NCBI GenBank assembly: GCA_024640315.1 | Contig: JAHEFF010000013.1 | Location: 39,579-77,715, forward strand | Reading direction: 5' to 3' | Origin: Woeseiaceae bacterium | GTDB lineage: Bacteria > Pseudomonadota > Gammaproteobacteria > Steroidobacterales > Woeseiaceae | DNA: 38,137 nt | Shown here: positions 14,706 to 23,807 of the stretch, in pieces | Position numbering within the stretch: position 1 is the stretch's first letter | How the letters are laid out: every line of letters begins with the position of its first letter | Program-made: the position numbers and the translations under genes | The notes under the pieces: generated by a model | The model's input: the letters and a program-made list of their open reading frames with translations, nothing else | What the model was told of the DNA's origin: nothing | The model's database searches: none

Positions 14706-15968
14706 ATGAATTTTAAGAGCAAGAGAATCCTTCCTGTTGGCATCTTTTTCGGATTAATCCTGATTGCCATCATCATCCGGATGAATCCGCCCGAGGCACC
14801 GCAGCGCCCGGCCTTCGACGGCCCAACAATGTCGGTTGAAACTCAATCAGTGCTGCCACGGGACTACAATGTCCGGCTGCAGAGTTATGGCACTGTGCAA
14901 CCCCGCATCCGCAGCATGTTGATCGCACAAGTTGGTGGGCAGATCATTTCAATCAATGACAATGTCCGTAACGGTGGCTTTTTTGAGAAAGGGGACGTGC
15001 TCGCCGAGATCGATCCACGCGATTACGAAGCGAACGTGCAAATCGCGGAAGCAACACTTGCTGACGCACGACAGGCGCTTGCCGAAGCGGTTGCCCGCTC
15101 GGACCAGGCGCGCGAGGACTGGCAGCGCCTTGGAAACGAGGGCGAACCTTCAGAGCTGGTCTTGCGCATTCCCCAGCTCGAGGCCGCACAGGCACGGGTA
15201 GAGTCTGCAGGTTCGTCCTTGACTAAAGCGAATCTGGACCTCGAGCGTACAAGAATTGTGGCGCCGTTCGCGGGTCGCGCCATTCGCAAACTCGTCGACC
15301 TGGGGCAGGTCGTCTCAGGCAATACGCAGGTCGCCGAGATTTACGCAACGGATGTTGTCGAAATCCGTCTGCCGCTGAGAAACCGGGACCTTGGCTTTGT
15401 TGATCTGCCGGAGAGCTTCCGATTTTCAGATGCCGATGCGGATAACGAGATCGGCGTATCGATTAAGTCAGATCTGATCGGCCAGGAGGAGTGGACTGCA
15501 AGGCTAGTGAGAACCGAGGGCGCCATTGACGAGTCCGCGCGGCAACTTCACGTAATCGCGCGAATTGACGACCCGTTCGGCCCGCAAAACGAGGGCCGCG
15601 CACCACTCAAGATTGGCCAATACGTCACTGCAGAGATCGAGGGAAGAACCCTGCAGGACGTGCTCGTCATTCCGAACAATACGATCTACCAGGGCGCCTA
15701 TGTCTACACTGTGGACGATGGCATCCTGCGCCGAAAAGATATCGATATCACCTGGCAAAACGACGAAGTGGCCATCATCGCGGCTGGCTTGCAGCCCGGA
15801 GATGAACTGGTAACGACGCCGCTTGGCCAGGTGACCTCGGGCATCCGGGTATCAGTGGTCGGTGCGGGAAGTCAGGGCGCGAGGCCTGGGCGTCCCGACG
15901 GCGGGCCGAACGGCGAACGGCCTGATGGCAAAGTAGCACGCAGCGACCAGCCGGGAGCAACACAATGA
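14706..15968 (+). CDS. RND efflux periplasmic adaptor (HlyD/AcrA family)
   Basis: The 420-aa product has an N-terminal membrane anchor (about residues 8-26, VGIFFGLILIAIIIRM). A lipoyl/hairpin unit follows, with VGGQIISINDNVRNGGFFEKGDVLAEIDP, an Ala/Glu-rich coiled-coil hairpin of about residues 105-180, and the second lipoyl half LERTRIVAPFAGRAIRKLVDLGQVVS. A beta-barrel and membrane-proximal domain complete it, ending in LQPGDELVTTPLGQVTSGI. The last 35 residues are Gly, Pro, Arg and Asp-rich and probably disordered, longer than usual. It bridges the permease and the outer-membrane factor. Its TGA overlaps the permease ATG by 4 bp (ATGA at 15965-15968), implying coupled translation. Confidence 0.93.
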   Translation: MNFKSKRILPVGIFFGLILIAIIIRMNPPEAPQRPAFDGPTMSVETQSVLPRDYNVRLQSYGTVQPRIRSMLIAQVGGQIISINDNVRNGGFFEKGDVLAEIDPRDYEANVQIAEATLADARQALAEAVARSDQAREDWQRLGNEGEPSELVLRIPQLEAAQARVESAGSSLTKANLDLERTRIVAPFAGRAIRKLVDLGQVVSGNTQVAEIYATDVVEIRLPLRNRDLGFVDLPESFRFSDADADNEIGVSIKSDLIGQEEWTARLVRTEGAIDESARQLHVIARIDDPFGPQNEGRAPLKIGQYVTAEIEGRTLQDVLVIPNNTIYQGAYVYTVDDGILRRKDIDITWQNDEVAIIAAGLQPGDELVTTPLGQVTSGIRVSVVGAGSQGARPGRPDGGPNGERPDGKVARSDQPGATQ

Positions 15969-18900
15969 TTTCATGGTTTGCAAGAAACTCGGTTGCCGCC
16001 AACCTGCTGATGGTCACTATCATAATCGGCGGCCTGCTCGCGTTGCAGAACTCAGTCCGGCTGGAGGTATTTCCGTCGTCTGACCCTGACACTGTCACGG
16101 TCTCGGTTCCGCTTCGGGGCGCCACCCCGGAAGACGTTGAGCTCGGCGTCGCCGTTCGCATCGAAGAGGCCGTGCAGGATCTCGAGGGGATCGACAAGAT
16201 TCGCTCGATTTCGCAGGAGGGCTCTACTCGAGTCTGGATGGAGATCGACGCCGACTACGATCCCCGGGAGCTCCTGGACGACATCAAGAACCGGGTCGAC
16301 TCCATCAATACGTTCCCGGCAGATACGGAAAAACCGATCATCGCCCTGCAACAACGTTCATGGCCAGTCATCAGCGTTGTGATCGCGGGCGACTACAGCG
16401 AAAGTGAAATTCGCGTGTACGCTGAACAGGTACGGGACGACCTGTTGCGAATTGACGGAATCACGCAGGTAAGCCTGGACTCCGTTCGTGCTTACGAGAT
16501 TGCAATCGAGGCCTCTCCGGACCGGCTGCGCGAGTTCAACGTCACGCTCGACGATATTTCGCGGGCGATCCGCGCCAGCTCACTCGATATTTCCGCTGGC
16601 AATGTTCGTACCGATGCAGGTGACGTTCTCATTCGGTCCAAGGGGCAGGCCTATCGGCGCGCCGACTTTGAATCTATCGTCGTCAAGACCAACTCAGATG
16701 GCAGCATTGTCCGGGTCAGCGACATAGCCGAGGTAGTTGACGGATTTCAGGAAGAGTCACTGCGCACACGTTTCAACGGCCAGCACGCAGCGTTCGTCGA
16801 CATCGCCCGGGTTGGCAATCAGAATGTTCTCGAGGTTTCTGAAAAAGTCAGAGGGTACGTCGAGTCGAAACAAACCAGTTTGCCCGTTGGCCTGGAACTG
16901 GACTACTGGGATGACGACTCGGTCAGGTTGAAAGACCGGCTGGGCACGATGACCGGGAGTGCAATTCAGGGCAGCATTCTCGTCATACTGCTGTTGTCAC
17001 TATTCCTGCGACCGGCCGTTGCACTCTGGGTCTTCCTCGGTATTCCTATCAGTTTTCTCGGCTCATTCGTCGTGCTGTCCATGTTCGATGTCAGTCTGAA
17101 TATGATGAGCGCCTTCGGCTTCATCATCGTGCTGGGTATCGTCGTTGACGATGCCATTGTGACAGGCGAAAACGTCTATTCACATATGAGAGCCGGCGAC
17201 TCCGGTCTGTCCGCAGCTATTCAGGGAACCAAGGAAGTCGCTGTTCCTGTGACCTTCGGTATTCTGACCACTATTGCCGCTTTCGGACCGCTTGCGTTCA
17301 TTGAAGGCCGCATGGGTGACGTTTTCGCGTCGATACCAGCCGTTGTCATTCCTGTCCTGCTCTTTTCACTAGTCGAATCCAAACTCATCCTGCCGGCTCA
17401 CCTGAAACACATTAAGCTGCACGAGCATAATCACAAAGCGACAGGATTCCAGGCCTGGCAAAGCCGGTTTGCCGACAGGTTTGAGGAACTGGTCAGCCAG
17501 TACTATGCGCCTCTTCTCAATTTTGCGCTGAAACACCGGTATTCGACGATTGCCACGTTCGCGGGGGTACTGATTGTTCTTGTCATGCTGGTCACGTCTG
17601 GCTGGGCACGGTTCACCGTGTTCGAAAGCATTGAAGGTGAGACGGTGACTGCAACCCTGACAATGCCTATTGGTACGCCATTCGAAGTGACTAATCGCCA
17701 TGCCGAGAAACTGGTCAGCGTCGCTGAAGAGCTGCAGGAAAAATACACGGATCCCGAGACCGGCCAGAGCATGATTACCAACATCCTGTCGTCAATCGGG
17801 GCGGGCGGTCCTCACATGGCCCGTATCCAGGTGGAAACGACACCACGTGAAGATCGGACCATCGAGTTTTCGGTCAGCAGAATGAGTAGCGAATGGCGAC
17901 AGATGATCGGCCCGATTCCTGGCGCCGAAAGTTTAAATTTCCGGGCATCGTTTTTTCGCGCCGGTGATCCGATTGACATCCAGTTCAGCGGCAATTCGCT
18001 CGAGATACTCAACAGGGTTTCCGATGAAGTGAAATCGGAACTGGCAACCTATCCCGGTGTATTCGAAATTGCTGACAGCCTCTCCGACGGCAAGGAAGAA
18101 CTGCAGATCGAGCTCAGTCCGCAGGGACATCTCCTGGGACTGACGCGAAACGAAATCGTTGGTCAGGTAGGCCAGGCCTATCGCGGTTTGCAGGCGCAGC
18201 GTATCCAGCGCGGACGCGACGACGTGCGTGTTCTCGTACGGTATCCGATTGACGAAAGACGAACCATCTCGTCGCTGAACGAAATGCTGATCACGGCACC
18301 GAACGGTCGCCAGGTGCCGCTGGCAAATGTTGCCACGATCATCCCGGGCCGCGGTCCGTCCGAAATTACGCGAATCGATGGCTATAGGGTGCTGAACGTA
18401 ACAGCAGACGTCGACAAGGAAAACACCAATATGATCGTCCTGTTGAATGAGTTGACGGATTATCTGGACGGGGTTCTGGTCAAATATCCGTCAATCGCAT
18501 ACGTGCTCGAGGGCGAACAGGCACGCCAGGCAGAGACGTTCGGCAGTCTTGGCACGGGTATCTTGATTGTCCTTTTTGCCATCTACTGCATGCTCGCTCT
18601 GCCACTCAAATCCTATACGCAACCACTCATTGTAATGTCGGTCATACCCTTCGGCTTTATCGGTGCGGTCCTCGGCCACTGGATCATGGGTGTAACCATG
18701 ACCATCCTGAGTGTGCTGGGCCTGATGGCGCTGACAGGCGTCGTAATTAACGACAGCCTGGTTCTGGTCGATTTTGTCAATCAGCGCCACCGGTCGGGTG
18801 GCGAATCATTTGCCTCGGCGGTCAAACGGTCGGGTGTCGTACGTTTTCGACCTGTGATGCTGACCTCATTAACGACGTTTATGGGTCTCACACCGCTGCT

Positions 18901-19084
18901 GATGGACAATTCGTCATCAGCACTGTTCCTCGTTCCGATGGCGATTTCACTCGGTTTCGGCATCCTGTTCGCGACGCTGATAACGCTGATCCTTGTACCG
19001 ACGAACCTGATGATTGCTGACGACATGCGCAAGTTCTTCAGGCGCCGTGCAAACGACATCAAGGATGCCGTAACAGTTAGCTAG
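15965..19084 (+). CDS. RND efflux transporter permease (AcrB/HAE1-like)
   Basis: The 1039-aa product has the duplicated RND layout: a membrane helix near residues 10-30, a large periplasmic loop, six helices (about 335-475), a second helix near 525-545, a second periplasmic loop, and five C-terminal helices (about 860-1020). The proton-relay pair in helix 4 is present (VVDDAIV, D395 and D396), as is FMGLTPLLMD near the C-terminus. These mark a proton-driven exporter of the hydrophobe/amphiphile type, not the heavy-metal CzcA type, which carries a different helix-4 motif. The substrate cannot be read from sequence. It is the last gene of a three-gene operon; no TetR, LysR or two-component regulator is adjacent. 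Confidence 0.94.
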   Translation: MISWFARNSVAANLLMVTIIIGGLLALQNSVRLEVFPSSDPDTVTVSVPLRGATPEDVELGVAVRIEEAVQDLEGIDKIRSISQEGSTRVWMEIDADYDPRELLDDIKNRVDSINTFPADTEKPIIALQQRSWPVISVVIAGDYSESEIRVYAEQVRDDLLRIDGITQVSLDSVRAYEIAIEASPDRLREFNVTLDDISRAIRASSLDISAGNVRTDAGDVLIRSKGQAYRRADFESIVVKTNSDGSIVRVSDIAEVVDGFQEESLRTRFNGQHAAFVDIARVGNQNVLEVSEKVRGYVESKQTSLPVGLELDYWDDDSVRLKDRLGTMTGSAIQGSILVILLLSLFLRPAVALWVFLGIPISFLGSFVVLSMFDVSLNMMSAFGFIIVLGIVVDDAIVTGENVYSHMRAGDSGLSAAIQGTKEVAVPVTFGILTTIAAFGPLAFIEGRMGDVFASIPAVVIPVLLFSLVESKLILPAHLKHIKLHEHNHKATGFQAWQSRFADRFEELVSQYYAPLLNFALKHRYSTIATFAGVLIVLVMLVTSGWARFTVFESIEGETVTATLTMPIGTPFEVTNRHAEKLVSVAEELQEKYTDPETGQSMITNILSSIGAGGPHMARIQVETTPREDRTIEFSVSRMSSEWRQMIGPIPGAESLNFRASFFRAGDPIDIQFSGNSLEILNRVSDEVKSELATYPGVFEIADSLSDGKEELQIELSPQGHLLGLTRNEIVGQVGQAYRGLQAQRIQRGRDDVRVLVRYPIDERRTISSLNEMLITAPNGRQVPLANVATIIPGRGPSEITRIDGYRVLNVTADVDKENTNMIVLLNELTDYLDGVLVKYPSIAYVLEGEQARQAETFGSLGTGILIVLFAIYCMLALPLKSYTQPLIVMSVIPFGFIGAVLGHWIMGVTMTILSVLGLMALTGVVINDSLVLVDFVNQRHRSGGESFASAVKRSGVVRFRPVMLTSLTTFMGLTPLLMDNSSSALFLVPMAISLGFGILFATLITLILVPTNLMIADDMRKFFRRRANDIKDAVTVS

Positions 19085-19416
19085 CCACGTGATGCATCGG
19101 GCCAACGGGGTCGGACCGTTGTAAGTGGATGAATCACTGAGACATTAGTATCTCAGGGAGCACGACTGGACGTTTAAATCGATGTTTTGGCTGTCAAATC
19201 GGCAAATTAAGCCGCCCCGCCACTAGCAGTCCGAGGCTGTCTGTCGAAATCGACGGTACATGGGTCGTGCAGGACGGATACAAACTTAATCGCCAATTCC
19301 GGTACGAAAAAAGCCGATTAAGGGCTATATCATCATCGCCACGCAGCTGTTCGCCTTTTCGCATCAACAACATACGGCGGTCCGACCCGCAATTCTCTAC
19401 GACTATTCAAGCGGGT
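19085..19416. other. 332-bp intergenic region with inverted REP-like cores
   Basis: No credible gene lies between the convergent RND permease and exported hydrolase. The region is AT-richer than its surroundings by eye. It holds the hairpin CAACGG-GGTCGGA-CCGTTG (19103-19121), a second hairpin with CTGAGA and TCTCAG arms (19137-19156), and a perfect 11-bp inverted pair, GGGTCGGACCG at 19108-19118 and CGGTCCGACCC at 19378-19388. The last pair could be the ends of a small degenerate mobile or REP-type element. An 84-codon frame starting at 19267 shows no recognisable features. Confidence 0.5.
19103..19121. terminator. Possible terminator or REP hairpin after the RND operon
   Basis: Perfect 6-bp arms CAACGG (19103-19108) and CCGTTG (19116-19121) enclose a 7-nt loop, 18 bp after the permease stop. 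There is no T-run after the stem, so it is a poor intrinsic terminator. The loop contains the GGTCGGA core shared with the local repeats. Confidence 0.3.
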
Positions 19417-20253
19417 TTAATCGGAAACCCGGCCAAGCAAACTCTCGATTTCATCAATGACGAGCCACGGGTCAAAGTTGTCGATCATGTGCGACGAGTA
19501 TTTGGCGACTCGATGTTCTGATTTTGACGACAGTTCAGCCAACATATGTTGCAGATCGCCATGGATACCATCGAACAAATCAATCCCCTCGTAACTCATT
19601 TTTTCAAGTCTTATTTGCGTATGTGGGATACCACGAGATACCACTGTAATCGGGAGGGCGTCGGGAATATGGCTCAATCGGACCGCTTCCTGCGCCTCGA
19701 AATAGTCCTCATGGTATTTGCTCAAACTCCATTTAACGATCCTTTCCATGATTTGCCAATCTGACTCAATCATCTCCCGTTTGAGTATCGGCAACCAATC
19801 TTCATGGGTAGCATCCAGAAGCAACAGACCTTTCACGGCCCCAGGGTGATCAGAAATATAAGCCCTGGCAATGAAACCGCCGAATGAGTGGGCCACAAGC
19901 ACGATCTCACTCCAGCCGTTTCGGGTGATGAGCTCATGGAGTTCATCCGAAAGTTGCACGAGTGTGCGCGCGGTTGGGTTTCGGAACTCGCTATCGCCCA
20001 TACCGGCCCGGTCATACATGCAAATGCGACCAGGCCCTTTGTAGTTGTGGTAGGTCCGGCTAAATGATGTATGAGCGTCAAGGCCCATACCGGCCACCAG
20101 TACGACAGTCCGTTCGCCCTGACCTTCGCAAGACCAGGCAATTTGGTTGCCCTCGATTGTCACGTGCTGGAATTCATGCGCTTCCTGGCCGACAACACGC
20201 AATGGCATCAAACACCAAAATAGTGCGATGAACTTCATTGTTGATCTATTCAT
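19417..20253 (-). CDS. Exported alpha/beta hydrolase
   Basis: The 278-aa product begins with a signal-like segment (KFIALFWCLMPLRVVGQ). A second ATG five codons in (20238) would remove the polar MNRST and is equally possible. Fold motifs are VVLVAGMGLD (oxyanion strand), MYDRAGMGDSE, and the nucleophile elbow AHSFGG with Ser123. A C-terminal SSHMIDNFDPWLVIDEI supplies the likely His. This is the general layout of secreted esterases or haloperoxidase-like hydrolases; the substrate is unknown. Base composition is lower in GC than neighbouring operons, at about 37-57% in the lines I counted. It is convergent with the RND operon and lies downstream of the VIT transporter gene on the same strand, with a 75-bp gap. 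Confidence 0.83.
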   Translation of the reverse strand: MNRSTMKFIALFWCLMPLRVVGQEAHEFQHVTIEGNQIAWSCEGQGERTVVLVAGMGLDAHTSFSRTYHNYKGPGRICMYDRAGMGDSEFRNPTARTLVQLSDELHELITRNGWSEIVLVAHSFGGFIARAYISDHPGAVKGLLLLDATHEDWLPILKREMIESDWQIMERIVKWSLSKYHEDYFEAQEAVRLSHIPDALPITVVSRGIPHTQIRLEKMSYEGIDLFDGIHGDLQHMLAELSSKSEHRVAKYSSHMIDNFDPWLVIDEIESLLGRVSD

Positions 20254-20328
20254 AGTTGAAAGCCTACTCTGCGAAACAGCAAATGCCTTCTTACAGCCAG
20301 AGCAGTCGCCGAGAGCGTACTGCAGTGC

Positions 20329-21018
20329 TCAGGCAACAACACCAAAGAAATGTCCGACTCCTGCCGTCAGGGCCATTGCAAGCGCGCCCCAAAAGGTCAC
20401 TCTGACGGCACCAACAGAAATTCTTGCTCCGCCCGTGTGTGCTGCAAGACCGCCGAGAAAAGCAAGAAAGACAAGAGACGACAAAGCCACCGCGGGTATC
20501 AGTCCGGTCCCCGGTAATGCCCAGGCGACCACCAATGGAAGCAAGGCGCCAACGGTGAATGTCCCCGCAGAAGAAAACGCCGCTTGAACAGGTTGTGCAC
20601 TGGCGCTTTCTGATATGCCTATCTCATCTCGGGCATGCGCCCCGAGTGCATCGTGCGCCATGAGCTGTTCTGCGACCTGGTTTGCCAGCTTGGGCTCGAC
20701 TCCTCTGCCCACGTAGATTTCCGCAAGCTCTTCCTTTTCCGATTCATAGTTTTGCTCTAAAGATTTCTTTTCGAGTACCAGGTCCGCTTCCTCTGTATCT
20801 GACTGAGAGCATACCGAGACATATTCGCCTGCGGCCATTGACATCGCACCAGCAACCAGCCCGGCAATACCAGCAAGGAGAATACTCCCTTGCGATGCAT
20901 TTGCTGAAGCAACCCCGATAATCAGACTCGCGGTCGAGACGATACCGTCATTTGCGCCGAGCACTGCCGCACGTAACCATCCAACGCGATGCGCTCTGTG
21001 AACCTCATGGTGAGTCAT
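20329..21018 (-). CDS. VIT1/CCC1 family metal (Fe/Mn) transporter
   Basis: The 229-aa product opens with the family signature AAVLGANDGIVSTASLIIGVASA (about residues 17-39). GLVAGAMSMAAGEYVSV follows, then a cytoplasmic acidic helix region (about 75-135, EEADLVLEKKSLEQNY and beyond) and three more hydrophobic segments to the C-terminus, for five membrane helices in all. The acidic insert is the metal-binding domain in plant VIT1. Relatives move Fe2+ or Mn2+ out of the cytoplasm. A GAGG Shine-Dalgarno precedes the ATG by 6 nt. The REP-like array at 21061-21250 lies 42 bp upstream, between this gene and the symporter, where its promoter would be expected. Confidence 0.9.
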   Translation of the reverse strand: MTHHEVHRAHRVGWLRAAVLGANDGIVSTASLIIGVASANASQGSILLAGIAGLVAGAMSMAAGEYVSVCSQSDTEEADLVLEKKSLEQNYESEKEELAEIYVGRGVEPKLANQVAEQLMAHDALGAHARDEIGISESASAQPVQAAFSSAGTFTVGALLPLVVAWALPGTGLIPAVALSSLVFLAFLGGLAAHTGGARISVGAVRVTFWGALAMALTAGVGHFFGVVA

Positions 21019-21060
21019 GTAACGCCTCGTTGCGTATTTCTGCCATTAACAATCGATGGT

Positions 21061-21250
21061 CTAAAGGGTCCTAAAGGGGTCGAACCGATTTACTGGGGCA
21101 AGCGAGTCAGTTTGTTAAATAGATCGTAGTAAATCGGTTCGACCCCTTTAGGTGTTCTTCTGGGGCAAGCGAGTAAGTTTGTTAAATAGATCGTAGTAAA
21201 TCGGTTCGACCCCTTTAGGTGCCGTTCGACCCCTTTAGGTGCCTTTAGGT
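21061..21250. repeat. REP-like repeat array: 25-bp inverted repeat and 61-bp direct repeat
   Basis: A perfect 25-bp inverted repeat (21070-21094 against 21128-21152) encloses a 33-bp spacer. A 61-bp segment (21094-21154) recurs at 21161-21221 with a single mismatch, so the right arm is present twice. A 20-bp unit ending GTTCGACCCCTTTAGGT is then partly duplicated again (21204-21220, 21224-21240), followed by a truncated TTTAGGT. At the left edge CTAAAGGGTC is a 10-bp tandem partner of CTAAAGGGGTC. The core GGGGTCGAACCG is nearly identical to GGGGTCGGACCG at 19107. The array ends 7 bp from the symporter stop codon. Confidence 0.9.
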
Positions 21251-21257
21251 GTTCAGG

Positions 21258-22655
21258 TTACTTCTTCGTCGAACCAACTGCGGCGATAGACAATGCAATA
21301 AAGAAAGGTACCAGTCGCTCGGCCGCGTCCCCGGGGGCGTTCGGCAAAAAGGAAATAATGACGGTGAGACCGAAGCCGAGGACCATCGCCGCGAATGTCG
21401 CCCGGCAGGAAACCGATCGGCCCAGCAGGCGCATCATCAGGATGGGCCCGAATGCAGAACCGGCCGCCGACCACGCAAACAGAACGCGGGAAAAGATATC
21501 AGCGCGCCAGACCAGTGCAAGCACCGTCGCCATGATCAGCACCACGACCACAGTCGACCGTGTTCCGGCGAGGCCGGACTCCTTGTGGCGATCTGCCAGG
21601 TTCCAGTCATAGGAAATCGCGGATGCCGCGACGAGTAGCTGGCTGTCCGCAGTCGACATGATGGCCGACAACACCGCCGCCAGCATGACGCCGGCGACGA
21701 CCGAAGGCAGTAATTCGGTGGCAACTTTGAACAGCACCTGCTCAGAGTCACCAAGGTCGGCAAATAAAACACGTGCGCAAAGACCAAGCAACAGCATTCC
21801 CGAATAAACCAATACAGCCCAGGCAATGGCAATGACCCGTCCCTGACGCAATGCCTGGTCGTCCTTCAGCGCCATAAATCGATTCACGACATGTGGCTGT
21901 CCCGGATAGTTGATACCGATCCCCATCAATCCGAGAACGAAGAACACACCGACCAGCGCGCCACTGCCGATCGGAGACCCTGCATTACCGATGGCCGAGA
22001 GCCCATCGACAAGCGAACTGAAACCGCCAACCGCACTGAGCGCAACAACCGGAAGGACAAGCGCAGCAACTGCCATCAACCCGCCCTGCACTGAGTCCGT
22101 GACGCTGACAGCCCAGAAACCGCCAAGCAAGGTGTAGACAAGAACGATCGCGGCTCCAATCAGGATGCTGTTTTGCTTGGAGAGTTCGAACACCGATTCA
22201 AACGCCTTGCCGGCCGCCTCGAACTGCGACGCGATGTAGAACGTAAAACAAAAAACGATGATCAATGCGGCGGTGCGCAGAATAAGCTTGCGATGACGGC
22301 CCGTTTCGGGTGGTGCAATCACCTCGCTTAACGTAACCGCCTGTTCCTCTGCCGCCAGGCGCTTCAACCTGGGTGCGACCCAGAACCAGTTGAGTATGAA
22401 ACCGCCAACCGTCGACGGAAAAATCCACAATGCGGGCAGACCCCAGGCGTATGCTGCACCGCTAACGCCGAGCAATGTCCATGCAGATGAGGAACTCGCC
22501 GAGGCACTGATGGCAGCTACCCATGCACCAAGGCCGCGCCCCGCAAGGAAGTAGTCCTGCACACTTTTATTTCGACCCCTTGCCCACAGCCCGACACCGA
22601 TCAGAATGGCGTTATAAAGGACGAGCGTGACGAGGACCGAAGTTGTTCTATCCAT
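21258..22655 (-). CDS. Sodium:solute symporter (SSS family, PutP-like)
   Basis: The 465-aa product has roughly twelve or thirteen membrane helices. PutP-like segments are FLAGRGLGAWVAAISASASSSSAW, GQPHVVNRFMALKDDQALRQGR and LAAVLSAIMSTADSQLLVAASA. The last includes the Ser/Thr pair that coordinates sodium in this family. It would import a small solute with Na+ across the inner membrane. Similarity to proline permease is strong in motif, but substrate assignment from motif alone is unsafe. It lies 6 bp after the secreted P1 peptidase, itself overlapping the secreted ureohydrolase gene, so the likely cargo is an amino acid, such as ornithine, proline or another peptide product, released outside the cytoplasm. 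Confidence 0.9.
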   Translation of the reverse strand: MDRTTSVLVTLVLYNAILIGVGLWARGRNKSVQDYFLAGRGLGAWVAAISASASSSSAWTLLGVSGAAYAWGLPALWIFPSTVGGFILNWFWVAPRLKRLAAEEQAVTLSEVIAPPETGRHRKLILRTAALIIVFCFTFYIASQFEAAGKAFESVFELSKQNSILIGAAIVLVYTLLGGFWAVSVTDSVQGGLMAVAALVLPVVALSAVGGFSSLVDGLSAIGNAGSPIGSGALVGVFFVLGLMGIGINYPGQPHVVNRFMALKDDQALRQGRVIAIAWAVLVYSGMLLLGLCARVLFADLGDSEQVLFKVATELLPSVVAGVMLAAVLSAIMSTADSQLLVAASAISYDWNLADRHKESGLAGTRSTVVVVLIMATVLALVWRADIFSRVLFAWSAAGSAFGPILMMRLLGRSVSCRATFAAMVLGFGLTVIISFLPNAPGDAAERLVPFFIALSIAAVGSTKK

Positions 22656-22661
22656 TGGTTG

Positions 22662-23807
22662 TTATTCTTCGTCGAGGCGATTGTATTTACGCAGCACGTT
22701 CTGTAACTGTTCGTGATCGATTGCCTCGACGGTATTACCGTTGAAGCCAGTCATTGTCTTGGCGGCAATCAATGCATTAACGATAGCCTCTTCCGTCGCC
22801 AGCACGGCGCCAGTGAATACGGGTGAGATGTTCTCGTTACCGAGGAATCCCGCCGTGAGGTTCGTGCCGGCCCGCAGTTCCCTTGCGTTTGCAGTAGAGA
22901 ACGCAACAAAGATATCACCGGAACCATTGCTTGCCATGCCGCCGACGCGGGCGATGCCAAGACCCGCACGCGTCGCCACGCGCTTGAGCTGATGTGGCAG
23001 CAATGGCGCATCCGTTGCGATGACCACAATAATCGAGCCCATCTCGTCATCCATCGGCGTCCGCACGTCAGCGGCCTGCTGCACTGGCATTTCCTGACCA
23101 ACCGGCGCACCGCCAATTCGCAGGATGTCGCGCCAGCCGTAGTTAGCCTGCACCAGGGCGCCAACGGTAAATTCGCCGTCCGCCGTTTCGATCACTCTTG
23201 AAGCAGTGCCTATGCCACATTTGAACTGGTAGCAGACCATGCCCGTGCCGCCGCCGACATTGCCCTCTTCTACAGGCCCGCCTTTTGCGGACTCAAGGGC
23301 TTCGGCAACATGCTCGCCATGTACATAAAATCCATTCTCGTCGTTAAGCCTGCCCCCCCAGGTTTCCGCAACGACAGGATCGGACCAGGCATAGCCAGTG
23401 ACATCACGCTCCGCCTTGTTCACGCGCCACTTGATCGTCTCCTCGAATACCATGCCCACGCTTTGCGTGGTCGTGATCATGACCGGGCCTTCAAGAAACC
23501 CTGAAGCCTCAAGCCAGATCGTGCCGGTCATCTCGCCCGCACCATTCAGGACTGCGGAGCCGCCGAAGACGGGTAGAAACAGCGAGTCTTCTCCGCGCGG
23601 CAGTATGGCCGTCACGCCACTGCGAGCAGCGCTGCCGTTGGGATAGTCTGCGATAATTGTTGAGTGTCCAACCGTAACACCGGGCACATCGGTTATGGCG
23701 TTGAGCCTGCCCGGCGTACCGTCGAAGGGGATGCCGAGGTCGCGAGCGCGGTCAGCTGCGCTGGCCGCGAGGGGAAACAGCAATATAGTAAGTAGCAGTG
23801 ATCTCAT
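22662..23807 (-). CDS. Secreted P1 family peptidase (DmpA/BapA-like aminopeptidase)
   Basis: The 381-aa product has a signal peptide (LLLTILLFPLAASA, cleavage likely before ADRARD). The MEROPS P1/S58 fold follows: RDLGIPFDGTPGRLNAITDVPGVTVGH, NVGGGTGMVCYQFKCGIGTASR, and the autoproteolysis region MGSIIVVIATDAPLLPHQLKR. By analogy with DmpA, cleavage falls between Gly257 and Ser258, freeing the catalytic Ser as the N-terminus of the beta chain. NGSGD (Ser296, Asp298) matches the other active-site positions. Family members cleave N-terminal L- or D-residues or beta-amino acids from small peptides and amides. The ATG overlaps the TGA of the ureohydrolase gene (ATGA at 23804-23807). Periplasmic export fits its partner. 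Confidence 0.91.
   Translation of the reverse strand: MRSLLLTILLFPLAASAADRARDLGIPFDGTPGRLNAITDVPGVTVGHSTIIADYPNGSAARSGVTAILPRGEDSLFLPVFGGSAVLNGAGEMTGTIWLEASGFLEGPVMITTTQSVGMVFEETIKWRVNKAERDVTGYAWSDPVVAETWGGRLNDENGFYVHGEHVAEALESAKGGPVEEGNVGGGTGMVCYQFKCGIGTASRVIETADGEFTVGALVQANYGWRDILRIGGAPVGQEMPVQQAADVRTPMDDEMGSIIVVIATDAPLLPHQLKRVATRAGLGIARVGGMASNGSGDIFVAFSTANARELRAGTNLTAGFLGNENISPVFTGAVLATEEAIVNALIAAKTMTGFNGNTVEAIDHEQLQNVLRKYNRLDEE

Noticed and set aside
15965..19084. Heavy-metal CzcA/CusA assignment for the RND permease
   Set aside because: The helix-4 motif is the VVDDAIV of the drug-type branch, and the outer-membrane partner is a NodT-type lipoprotein.
19267..19521. 84-codon plus-strand frame as a gene
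   Set aside because: It runs into the antisense of the exported hydrolase, has no recognisable feature and no Shine-Dalgarno support.
21128..21221. tRNA T-arm-like GGTTCGACCCC
   Set aside because: The stem does not pair as a T-arm and no acceptor or anticodon arms are present; it is explained by the repeat array.
21061..21250. CRISPR array
   Set aside because: The repeats are nested direct and inverted copies without unique spacers, and no cas gene is nearby.
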